Assembly: GCA_016715765.1 (NCBI GenBank)
Contig: JADJZJ010000028.1
Location: forward strand, 21,805 to 85,804
Length of the DNA stretch: 64,000 nt
Source of the DNA: Opitutaceae bacterium
GTDB lineage: Bacteria > Verrucomicrobiota > Verrucomicrobiia > Opitutales > Opitutaceae
Direction: 5' to 3'
Shown here: one piece after another, positions 38,704 to 46,716 of the stretch
How the letters are laid out: every line of letters begins with the position of its first letter
How positions within the stretch are numbered: the stretch's first letter is position 1
The notes under the pieces: model-generated
What the model was told of the DNA's origin: nothing
Seen by the model: the letters and a program-made list of their open reading frames with translations, nothing else
Database searches by the model: none
Translations under genes and position numbers: made by a program

Positions 38704-40954
38704 TCAGACGGCCTGGTATCTTTCCCGCAGGCGCTGGCGGACGACCTCGGCGATCGTATTGCAGGCAAAGGTCAGGATGAAGAGCAGCAGGGCGGCGATG
38801 AAGAGCACCCGGTAGAGGGTGCCCGCCACGGGCGCTTCCGGAATCTCCACCGCGATGTTGGCCGAGAGGGTGCGCAAGCCGTTGAAGGCGTGAAGCTCCA
38901 GGATCGGCGTGTTGCCGGTCGCCATGAGGACGATCATGGTCTCGCCGACGGCGCGGCCGAAACCGATCATGACCGCCGAGAAGATGCCGGGCGGAGCGGT
39001 CGGGCAATCACACGCGGTCACCGTCTGCCAGCGGCTGGCGCCGAGGGCGAGCGAGCCCGAGCGCAGGGACTTGGGCACGTTGGAGAAGGCGTCCTCGGAA
39101 ATGGTGAAGATGATCGGGATGACCGCGAAGCCCATCGCCAGGCCGACGACGATGGCGTTGCGCTGGTCGTACTGCAGGCCGGTGACGTCGAACAGCCAGG
39201 CCTGGTAGTCGCCGCCGAAGGCGAGGCCTCGAAGAGGGCCGAGCCCTGCGCAGCAGCGAAGACCCGGACGACCAGCGGCACGATGAGCACGATCTCGCGC
39301 CCGGCTGGGAAGCGTCCGCGCCAGCGGCGGGGCGTGTGTTCCGCAGCACCGCGCCGGCCAGCACGACCAGGGGCCGACGAGGAGCAGCAGCATGACGCCC
39401 CCCAACCTGCTCGAGCAGGGGGGCGAGCCAGAGGCCGGCCAGAAAACCAATGACCACACTCGGCAGGGCGGCCATGATCTCGATCAGGGGCTTCAGGAAT
39501 GCCCGCAGGGAGGGATGCATGAACTGCGAAGTGTAAAGGGCGGCGAAAACCGCCACCGGAATGGCAAAGAGCAATCCGTAAAACGCCCCCTTGAGCGTGC
39601 CGATGATCAGCGGGACCAGGCTGAACTTGGCCTCAAAATCATCGGTGCCGCCCGTGCTCTGCCAGACATAGTCGGGCTCGTCGTAACCCTCGTAATGCAG
39701 TTTGCCGAACAGCGCCTTGAACGAGATTTCCGGATGCGGGTTGTCGATCGTACGGAAATCCAGGCGGCCGCCGGTGTCGAGGGCCAGCAGGGCGGTGAGC
39801 TTGGGCGAATAGGCCAGCTGCTGCACCGGGCCGTCAACCCGGTACCGCAGGAGCGTGCGTTCCGAAGTCGAGAAATTCAGGTTAACCGTGCCGTCCGCCG
39901 CACCCACGACGAAGCCCTTGTCCCGGCCGGAGGGCTGGATCCGCGTCACGGCGGCGGGCAGGCGCTGGAAGCTGTGGATGAGCTGGATGGGCTTGCGCAC
40001 GTCATCCTCCGCCTCGCGGACGCCGAACCAGGATTCCACCCGGCCATCGGCAAAGCCCATCAACAAGGCCGTGTCGCCGATGAGGTATTCGAGCGCCGTG
40101 ACGGGGGAGGTCAGGTCGTAGACCCGGAACGGAGCCTCACGGTCGTAATCAAGGTACCACTGGTAAAGTTTCCGGCTGTCGGTCGCGACAAACAGGCGGT
40201 TGTTTTCATAATCAACGATCAACCCGGTGATGTTGCCGGAGATTTCCCCGCCGACCGGCAGCGGGTCCTCGGGCGGTTCATCCTCGATGAATTTGCCGGT
40301 CACGATCCGCCCGTCGGCGGCGACCGCGGCGTAGATCAGATCCCCGTTGGCGTTCTGGCGCAGGTACGCGTGCCGCACGGGCTGGCCGTCGGCAAAGGCG
40401 GTGATCTGGCCGAGCCGGCTCAGCCCGGGTTTCACCGTGCGGCCCGTGTGCTCGTCGTAGGTTACCTGAAACTTGGCCGCGGCGATTACCAGCCGTCCAT
40501 CGGCCGTGCCGAGGATGATCTTTTCCCGTGTCGGTGTCCGGTACGCGACGGTGAACTGCGGCGCCGGATCACGGACGGTGGCCAGGGAAAACGTCTCCAC
40601 TTTCGCGCGGTCCTCCGCCTCGATGAAGCGGACCACGCGGGCGGGGCCGTCGACGTAGTACAGGTGGGATTCATATTCATCCAGACCCAGCGCGAGCACC
40701 TGCTCCGGCGCGTTGAAACCCGGCATTTTCTCGCGGAACACTTGCTGCTGTTGCGCCGGGCGGAACAGCGGCAGCGCCTCCATCCCGATGAAGACGAATA
40801 TCAGCGCCACGATCACCACGATCCCGATGCCGCTCGTGCGCACAAAGATGTCCGCGGCCCGGTCGATCAGTTTTACGCGGCGCGATACCTTCTTGTTCAC
40901 CAGGGGGGCCCGCCTGGGCGCGGAGAAGGGAGGCGTGGAGTCGGGAGCCGGCAT
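38704..40954 (-). CDS. pstC: Phosphate ABC transporter permease PstC, long form, frameshifted
   Basis: This is the second Pst permease, about 750 residues. After one membrane helix (residues 34-56) comes a periplasmic insertion of roughly 380 residues. Its repeated motifs, such as LYYVDGPARVVRF, RLFVATDSRKLYQW and TALLALDTGGRLDF, suggest a beta-propeller. The permease core follows: GTLKGAFYGLLFAIPVAVFA, AALPSVVIGFLAGLWLAPLL, then GSLALGASRWQTVT and GFGRAVGETMIVLMATGNTP. From 39420 down to 39000 the frame switches several times. One extra base in a C-run near 39398-39403 and one missing C shortly after explain the first switches; others follow. Consensus errors are the likeliest cause. Confidence 0.9.
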
Positions 40955-41036
40955 GGAGCGATGAATGCGTGGTGTACTTGCCTGTGCGAAAACGGACCGG
41001 GGTGCGGGGAGCGACAAGCGCAAAACCCCCGCCGAA

Positions 41037-41054
41037 TGTTACAATGCTGTGACG
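41037..41054 (-). promoter_or_regulatory. Pho-box-like site upstream of pstC
   Basis: On the minus strand: CGTCACA, spacer GCAT, TGTAACA, a 7+4+7 layout. It lies between the pstS terminator and the pstC start (40954), implying that pstCAB-phoU has its own promoter. Confidence 0.5.
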
Positions 41055-41072
41055 GACCGCCCGGTCTTCCGT

Positions 41073-41104
41073 AAAAAAAGGCCCGGTCGTCTGACAACCG
41101 GGCC
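41073..41104 (-). terminator. Rho-independent terminator after pstS
   Basis: On the minus strand, GGCCCGGT pairs with ACCGGGCC around a short loop and is followed by seven T. The hairpin starts 23 bases after the pstS stop. This would let pstS be made in excess over pstC-pstA-pstB. Confidence 0.85.
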
Positions 41105-41126
41105 ATGATCAGTCGATTAGCGATGG

Positions 41127-42098
41127 TTACATGCAGCCCGAGCTCTCAAGGAATTCGGCCGCCTTCTTGGCCGGCAGCGGGAAGTAGCCGTCCTTGATGG
41201 TGTCATCCTGGCCGTTCTTGGAGAGGACGAAACGGATGAACTCGCGCACGATCGGGTCCGGGCCCTTGGAGGGATCGGCGTTGATGTAGACGTACAGGTA
41301 GCGCGCGATCGGGTACTTGAAGGACTCGGCATTGGCCTGGTTGGCCACAATCGGGCCGGCCTTGTCGGCGATGTCCAGCGCGCGGACGCCGGAGGTCTTG
41401 TAGCCGATGCCGGAGTAGCCGACGCCGCCGAGTTCGTTCTCGACGCCCTGCACCACCGAGGCGGAACCGGGCTGCTCCTTGACCGAGCTCTTGTAGTCGC
41501 CGTTCTTCATCGTGAGCTCCTTGAAGAAGCCGTAGGTGCCGGAGGCGGAATTGCGGCCGTAGAGGGAGAGCGGCTTGCTCGCCCATTCGCCGGTCAGGCC
41601 GAGGTCGCCCCAGGTCTTGATGTCCTTGCCGCCGCGCTTGCGCGTGGAGGAAAAGATCGCGTCCACCTGCTGGAGGGTGAGCGACTGGATCGGATTGTCC
41701 TTGTTGACGTAGACCGCGAGGGCGTCGATCGAGACGCCGATCATGCGGGGCTTGTAGCCGTACTTCTTTTCAAAGGCATCCACTTCCTCGGCCTTCATCT
41801 TGCGGCTCATCGGCCCGAGCTGGGCGGTGCCGGAGATGAGCGCCGGGGGCGCGGTGGAGGAGCCCTTGCCCTCGACCTCGATCTTCACGTTCGGGTAGAT
41901 TTTCTGAAAATCCTCCGCCCAGTAGGTCATCAGGTTGTTGAGGGTGTCGGAGCCGATCGAGGTGAGCTTGCCCGAGATGCCGGATACCGGCGTGTATTCG
42001 GGCAGGTTTGCGTCGAGCTTGGCGGCCTGCGAGAGACCGGTGGAAACACAGCCGGCGAAGGCTGCGGCGATCGCGAGTTTTTTGAGATGTGGGATCAT
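41127..42098 (-). CDS. pstS: Phosphate-binding periplasmic protein PstS
   Basis: This is the solute-binding protein of the Pst importer, 323 residues. A signal peptide occupies about residues 1-25 (AIAAAFAGCVSTGLSQA). Phosphate contacts of the family are visible: ISGKLTSIGSDTLNNLMTYW near the N-terminus, GKGSSTAPPALISGTAQLGP, and GRNSASGTYGFFKELTM, whose Ser/Arg residues hold the anion. The cysteine in the signal region might make it a lipoprotein, but AKLDANLPEY after it fits signal-peptidase I cleavage as well. It follows the OprP-type porin gene and ends with a clear terminator, separate from pstC. Confidence 0.95.
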   Translation of the reverse strand: MIPHLKKLAIAAAFAGCVSTGLSQAAKLDANLPEYTPVSGISGKLTSIGSDTLNNLMTYWAEDFQKIYPNVKIEVEGKGSSTAPPALISGTAQLGPMSRKMKAEEVDAFEKKYGYKPRMIGVSIDALAVYVNKDNPIQSLTLQQVDAIFSSTRKRGGKDIKTWGDLGLTGEWASKPLSLYGRNSASGTYGFFKELTMKNGDYKSSVKEQPGSASVVQGVENELGGVGYSGIGYKTSGVRALDIADKAGPIVANQANAESFKYPIARYLYVYINADPSKGPDPIVREFIRFVLSKNGQDDTIKDGYFPLPAKKAAEFLESSGCM

Positions 42099-42144
42099 AA
42101 ATGGAAGGTTCGGGAATGGTGGTGATCGGGTGGCTGCGCCGGGC

Positions 42145-43401
42145 TCAGAAATTCACCTGCATCATGCTGCGGATGCCATCGGTCTTGGCCTTGGGGCCGG
42201 AAGCGCCGGTGATGGAGTCCTTCGATTCGCCCATGATGTAGCCGGCCTGGAACTTGACGTCGTGCTTGGCTTCATTGCCGAGGATGTACCAGTTCAGGCC
42301 GATGAACCATTCGGAGAGCTTGTCCATGGTGCCGCCGGAAGGAGCCGAGCGGATGCCGTCGGCCGTCTGGACGCCGCGCCCGTCGGAATCGACGTAGGTG
42401 TAGCGCACCACGCCCTCATAGGCGCCGAAACGGTAGGAGGGCTGGATCCAGTAACCGGAGGATTCGGAATCAACGGTGGCCGAAACGCCGTGATCGTTCT
42501 TGGAACCGAAGTACTCACCCATGAGCGAGAAATCATTCAGGCGGTAGTCGGCATAGAGCGACCAGACGGTGAGGTCGTTGCCCGCGCCCAGCGTCTTGCC
42601 GCCCTGGTCGGGCAGGATGCCGAGTGAGCCGCCCACCTTGAGGGCGCCGCCGCCGATGGACTTCGCGTAACCCAGCGTGCCCCAGTAGGCGAAATTGTTG
42701 TTGGCCGCGCTACCGACACCGGCCGCGCCCGCGGACGACTCCTCGCGCTCGGGATTCGTCACCGCAAACTCGTAGCTGAGGCCGTTCGACTGCTTGCCGC
42801 CCACCCACACGCCCTGGCGGTAGCTGCCGGCGCCGAGGCGGCGGCCGTTGTTGCTCTCGACAAAGAAGCGGGTGATCGGTGAGCGCTCGATGGACTTCAA
42901 CGCGCCCGAGGAGATGAAGTATTCCTCATAGCCAATCGGGGCCTTCTTGAAACCGACATCGACAAAGAGCTCGGGGCTCTTCGTCCATTCGATGTAGGCC
43001 GCGTCAAAGGTGGAACCGGCGAAATCGTAATTCAGGAAGGCCGACCAGCCGTTGCCGAAGGTGGGCTTGAACCCGACATAGATGCGGCGGAGAAAGGCGT
43101 GCTGGTTGGTGGCGGGATCGGCGGCCGTGCCGGATATGTCGGTCCCAAGACTGACAAACTGCGCCTGGAACCGGCCATTTATGACCAGCTTGTCGAGGTT
43201 GGGCCCCTTGGAAGTGGAAACCATCGCGGCCGTGTTTTCCTTGGATAAATCGGCCCGGAGATCTTCGGCCTCCTGATCGGTCACAATGCCCTTGCGGACG
43301 AGGAGGTCCAGCAGGGTGGCACTGTCTTGCGCCATGACTGCCGAGGCGCCGAGCATCAGGCTGCCCAGCAGGGCAAGGCTTTTGGTCTTGAGTGAGAACA
43401 T
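42145..43401 (-). CDS. OprP/OprO-type phosphate-selective porin
   Basis: This 418-residue outer-membrane protein of the OprP/OprO family is a beta-barrel channel favouring phosphate or polyphosphate. The signal peptide is MFSLKTKSLALLGSLMLGAS up to about residue 24. A short coiled segment (LLDLLVRKGIVTDQEAEDLR) precedes the barrel, as in other family members. The barrel is rich in aromatic, alternating strands (GWSAFLNYDFAGS; LNWYILGNEAKHDVKFQAGY), and the final residue is Phe, the usual BAM signal. It directly precedes pstS on the same strand and carries a Pho-box-like site upstream, which supports a role in phosphate uptake. Confidence 0.9.
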   Translation of the reverse strand: MFSLKTKSLALLGSLMLGASAVMAQDSATLLDLLVRKGIVTDQEAEDLRADLSKENTAAMVSTSKGPNLDKLVINGRFQAQFVSLGTDISGTAADPATNQHAFLRRIYVGFKPTFGNGWSAFLNYDFAGSTFDAAYIEWTKSPELFVDVGFKKAPIGYEEYFISSGALKSIERSPITRFFVESNNGRRLGAGSYRQGVWVGGKQSNGLSYEFAVTNPEREESSAGAAGVGSAANNNFAYWGTLGYAKSIGGGALKVGGSLGILPDQGGKTLGAGNDLTVWSLYADYRLNDFSLMGEYFGSKNDHGVSATVDSESSGYWIQPSYRFGAYEGVVRYTYVDSDGRGVQTADGIRSAPSGGTMDKLSEWFIGLNWYILGNEAKHDVKFQAGYIMGESKDSITGASGPKAKTDGIRSMMQVNF

Positions 43402-43457
43402 ATGGGTTACGTTTGTAGGTTATGGGTTCTTGGAACCCCCCCTTTGTACCGGACGAT

Positions 43458-43475
43458 TGTGACAAACCCGTGTCG
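43458..43475 (-). promoter_or_regulatory. Pho-box-like site upstream of the porin and pstS
   Basis: On the minus strand: CGACACG, spacer GGTT, TGTCACA. It lies 57 bases before the porin start. A further TGTCACA at 43480-43486 on the plus strand lies beside it. Confidence 0.5.
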
Positions 43476-43555
43476 GTCATGTCACAAAGCCGCAAAACCA
43501 CCCCCGCCGGCGGGAGCCGCCGCTGCCTCACCGTAACCGGGTTGAAAACGCCAGC

Positions 43556-45319
43556 CTACCGCCGCCGCTGCTCGACGAGCGCGAGCATCAGGTCGTTCTT
43601 GGACAGGCTGCCGAGCAGGCGGCCGTCCGCATTCACAACCGGCAGACGCTGGAGTCCCTCCTGCGACAGGAACCGGCCCAGGGCCTCCGCCAGCGCATCG
43701 TCCTCGTGGAGGCGGGGAAAGTCCTCGCGCAGAATGTCCTTGGCAATGACCAGGCCCGCCAGGCCGGGATCGGCGAGGTAGGGCTTGATGTCGTGCAACG
43801 ACACCGCCCCGGCAAATCTGCCGGCCTCGTCGTTCACGTAGAGGTTGTTCACGCGCACGGAAATGAAGAGCTTGGCGATCTCGGCAAAGCGGGCGGTGAG
43901 CGGCACCATCGGCGGATTCGGCTTCATCAGGTCCCCCACCCGGCCGACCTGCAGCTTCGCCTTCGGGTTTTCCTCGGCCTTGCGCCGCAGCGCCTCGCTG
44001 TAGAGCGAATGTCCCTCGATCCCGCGGGCGGTGAAAAACGCGACCACGCTGCAGAGGAGGAGCGGCAGGATGATGTCGTAGCTGAGGGTCATCTCAAAGA
44101 GCATGATGACCGCCATGACCGGGGCGCGGCTCGCCGCGGAAAGAAACGCGCCCATGCCCACCAGCGCGAACGCCCCCGGGCTCGGGCCGCTCGCCCACAG
44201 CACCTGCACCGCCGAGCCGAACACGTAGCCGGCCGAGGCGCCCATGAAGAGCGTCGGCGTGAACACGCCGCCGGGCGCGCCCGAGCCCACGGAGCACGCG
44301 GTCGCGAGCCACTTGCAGCAGACGATGCCGAGCAGGATCATCCACGGGATTTCGCCGTTCAGGATCTGCACGATCACCGAGTAGCCGTTGCCGCAAACCT
44401 CGGGGACGCTGATGGCAATGAAGCCCACCAGCAGTCCGCCAAACGCCAGCCGCGGCACCAGGGGGAGCTTGGTGGCGACAAACATCGCCTCCGCCTGCTT
44501 GAGCGAACGGAGAAACCCGGGCGCCAGCGTGCCGGCGATGAAGCCGAGCAGCACGTAGGGCACCATCTCCAGCGGCGACTGCAGGGTGAAGGTCGGCACC
44601 TGGTAGAGGTTGTCCGGCCCCGACAGCACCATCATGGTCAGCGCGGCCGTGACCGAGGCCGCCACCAGCGGACCGAGGCTCTCCATCGCGATGGTGCCCA
44701 AAATGATTTCCGCCACGAAGAACGAGCCGGCGATCGGCGCGTTATAGGCGGAGGCAATGCCCGCGGCGGCGCCGCAGGCCACCAGCAAGCGCAACTGCTG
44801 GGTGGAAAACTGCCGCCACCGGCCCAGCAGCGAGGCCAGCATGGCCGCCGTCTGCACCATCGGGCCCTCGCGCCCGATGGAGCCGCCCGAGCCGATGGAG
44901 AACAGCGAGGCGACGACCTTGACCAGACCCGGGCGCAGGGGCATCCGGCCGTCGCCGAGCACGATCACCTCCATGTAGTCGGTCGAGCTCTTGCCCTTCA
45001 CGAGATGCTTGCCGAGCAGGAGGACGCAACCGGCCATCAGCCCGCCGAAGGCCGGCACCAGCAACCGGCCCCACCAGGGCAGACGGCGGATGGATTCCAC
45101 GATGCCGGAATGCGAATTGGTCAGCAGCAGGTGGATGCCTTCCGCGCTCGCGCTGAACAACGCCGCGCCCAGCGCGCCGAGAAATCCCGCCAGCGCCGCC
45201 CACATGAGCGTGGCCTGCCATTCCGTGGGCTGAAGACGTTCCGCCAGCCAGAGCCGCAGCCGGAGGAGGCGCATGAGCCGCTCCATCAGCAGCTTCGCGG
45301 GATCGGTGACGGCCTTCAT
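43556..45319 (-). CDS. CLC-type chloride channel/antiporter with CBS domains
   Basis: This 587-residue CLC-family anion transporter sits in the inner membrane. The selectivity regions are GSGGSIGREGPMVQTAAML, with the gating glutamate in GREGP, and GSGAPGGVFTPTLFMGASAG. About 16 hydrophobic helices are present. The C-terminus (from about residue 450) holds two CBS domains, one beginning VGRVGDLMKPNPP and one ending in LPVVNADGRLLGSLSKNDLM. CBS pairs often bind nucleotides and control gating. The ATG at 45319 was chosen; further upstream the frame runs into repeats. It stands upstream of the porin-pst genes on the same strand. Confidence 0.93.
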   Translation of the reverse strand: MKAVTDPAKLLMERLMRLLRLRLWLAERLQPTEWQATLMWAALAGFLGALGAALFSASAEGIHLLLTNSHSGIVESIRRLPWWGRLLVPAFGGLMAGCVLLLGKHLVKGKSSTDYMEVIVLGDGRMPLRPGLVKVVASLFSIGSGGSIGREGPMVQTAAMLASLLGRWRQFSTQQLRLLVACGAAAGIASAYNAPIAGSFFVAEIILGTIAMESLGPLVAASVTAALTMMVLSGPDNLYQVPTFTLQSPLEMVPYVLLGFIAGTLAPGFLRSLKQAEAMFVATKLPLVPRLAFGGLLVGFIAISVPEVCGNGYSVIVQILNGEIPWMILLGIVCCKWLATACSVGSGAPGGVFTPTLFMGASAGYVFGSAVQVLWASGPSPGAFALVGMGAFLSAASRAPVMAVIMLFEMTLSYDIILPLLLCSVVAFFTARGIEGHSLYSEALRRKAEENPKAKLQVGRVGDLMKPNPPMVPLTARFAEIAKLFISVRVNNLYVNDEAGRFAGAVSLHDIKPYLADPGLAGLVIAKDILREDFPRLHEDDALAEALGRFLSQEGLQRLPVVNADGRLLGSLSKNDLMLALVEQRRR

Positions 45320-45415
45320 CTTTGCTCCGCACCGTAAGCGAGGAGTCCGGGAAAACAAGCCCGCGCTCGGAAGTTTCAAACCACCTCTCGCAACATCACC
45401 GCAAGGAAGGTTCGA

Positions 45416-45493
45416 GTGGGCAGGTCTCTGACCTGCCATTTGACGCCTCTTCCGCAAGTGAGCGCTAACAGGCAGGTCGGAGACCTGCCCTAC
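45416..45493. repeat. GGGCAGGTC-family REP pair
   Basis: GTGGGCAGGTCTCTGACCTG is followed 45 bases later by AGGCAGGTCGGAGACCTGCC and CTAC. Each half is itself an inverted repeat. Relatives are at 50544-50564 and 54011-54067. The gene-free stretch 45320-45737 contains only repeats. Confidence 0.75.
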
Positions 45494-45510
45494 TCTGCCG
45501 CATCACCACC

Positions 45511-45572
45511 CGATCGTGGTGCGGTGCTTCAACCCGCGCTGGCCTCGCCACCCCGGCAGTTCGGTTCCCCGA
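45511..45572 (+). repeat. 62-base direct repeat, copy 1
   Basis: It starts CGATCGTGGTGCGGTGCTTC and ends CGGCAGTTCGGTTCCCCGA. The second copy is 123 bases downstream and differs at only a few positions. Confidence 0.8.
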
Positions 45573-45633
45573 CCAGGCCGCGCTGGCGTCGCCCCCGCGT
45601 GGGCAGGTCGGAGCGCCCTCCCGCATCGTCACG

Positions 45634-45695
45634 CGATCGTAGCGCGGTGCTTCAGCCCGCGCTGGTCCCGCCACCCCGGCAGTTCGGTTCCCCGA
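45634..45695 (+). repeat. 62-base direct repeat, copy 2
   Basis: It starts CGATCGTAGCGCGGTGCTTC and ends as copy 1. A GTAG-headed REP read on the minus strand (45699-45723, stem GTGCCGG/CCGGCAC) follows at once. Confidence 0.8.
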
Positions 45696-45737
45696 AACAG
45701 TGCCGGCTGAAGACCGGCACTACTTGCTGCCCCCCGG

Positions 45738-46490
45738 TCACCGCGGCAGCTGACGAATCCAATCAATCACGGTGCCCACCATTTTCTGCGCGTTCCCTTC
45801 GGAGAATCCATGGTCCCCCTCCGGCAGCGTGACCAGTTTGGCCTGCGGACCAGCCACCGCCTTGATCGCCTCGGAATCCTGCACGGGCACCACGTCATCC
45901 GCCGTGCCGTGCAGGAGCAGCCAGGGCACGTTCACGGCGCGGCCCGCGGCCAGCACATCGCCGATCCGGGCCATGTCCGCCATGTACTCCGCCGATAGCG
46001 GACACGCCGGATTGTCCCACATGGTCGCGGCTCCGGGCGTGAGGGTGCCGAACTCCCGCTGGGCAAACGCCGCCGTGTGCACCATCCCCGCCAGCGAAAT
46101 CAGAAACCGGATGCGCGGGTCCCGGCTGGCGCGCAACACCCCCACCGCACCGCCCATGCTGTGACCGGCGTAGCCGATCCGCCAGCCGGCCAGCGCGTCC
46201 AGCACCGCGCCCAGATCGGCCGTTTCCTTCGTGATGGTGCTGGCCGTGAAGGCGCCCTCGGACGCGCCGTTGCCGGAAAACGATACGCGCAGCACGGCCA
46301 GCCCCGCCGCCGCGAGGCCCTCGGCGAGCGCCACGAGATGGGGGCGGTCCTTGTTGCCGGTCACACCGTGACCCACGACAACCAGGGTGTCGTTGGCCGG
46401 GGCGCCGGGGTGGAAGGTGAAATCAAGCCGTTCTCCCTGGAAGTTGCGGATGATCGAAGGCAGGGCGCGGACGCTGTGGGTGTGGCTCAT
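45738..46490 (-). CDS. Alpha/beta hydrolase
   Basis: This 250-residue serine hydrolase has the alpha/beta fold. The nucleophile elbow is GYAGHSMGGAVGVL, the oxyanion loop VVVGHGVTGNKDRPHL, and the likely acid and histidine are in LHGTADDVVPVQDSE and LPEGDHGFSEG. The order and spacing of the triad are complete. There is no signal peptide with the ATG at 46490 (MSHTHSVRALPS), so it acts in the cytoplasm. The sequence resembles dienelactone-hydrolase or acyl-peptidase-like esterases, but the substrate cannot be told. The gene stands alone between REP-rich spacers. Confidence 0.88.
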   Translation of the reverse strand: MSHTHSVRALPSIIRNFQGERLDFTFHPGAPANDTLVVVGHGVTGNKDRPHLVALAEGLAAAGLAVLRVSFSGNGASEGAFTASTITKETADLGAVLDALAGWRIGYAGHSMGGAVGVLRASRDPRIRFLISLAGMVHTAAFAQREFGTLTPGAATMWDNPACPLSAEYMADMARIGDVLAAGRAVNVPWLLLHGTADDVVPVQDSEAIKAVAGPQAKLVTLPEGDHGFSEGNAQKMVGTVIDWIRQLPR

Positions 46491-46630
46491 GGGTGAAAAA
46501 ATAAGAATGCTCCCACCCTGAGGGGGCAAGCGGAGATCAGACCAAAGTTGAACCGCGGACGCGAAGTCGGACCTGCCGCAGGTTGCTCCCGGTCTCCGAA
46601 CAGGCGGTACGAACCATGATGGCCTTCACT

Positions 46631-46691
46631 GTAGGAGCGGCTTTATGCCGCGATCGTGAGCGCAACCATCGCGGCATAAAGCCGCTCCTAC
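46631..46691. repeat. GTAG-headed REP pair, GAGCGGC family
   Basis: GTAGGAGCGGCTTTATGCCG and its inverted copy form an almost perfect 61-base palindrome between the ends of the SNF2 gene and the start of the hydrolase gene. Confidence 0.85.
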
Positions 46692-46716
46692 AGTCAGGCC
46701 GTCGCGACCCAATCAC

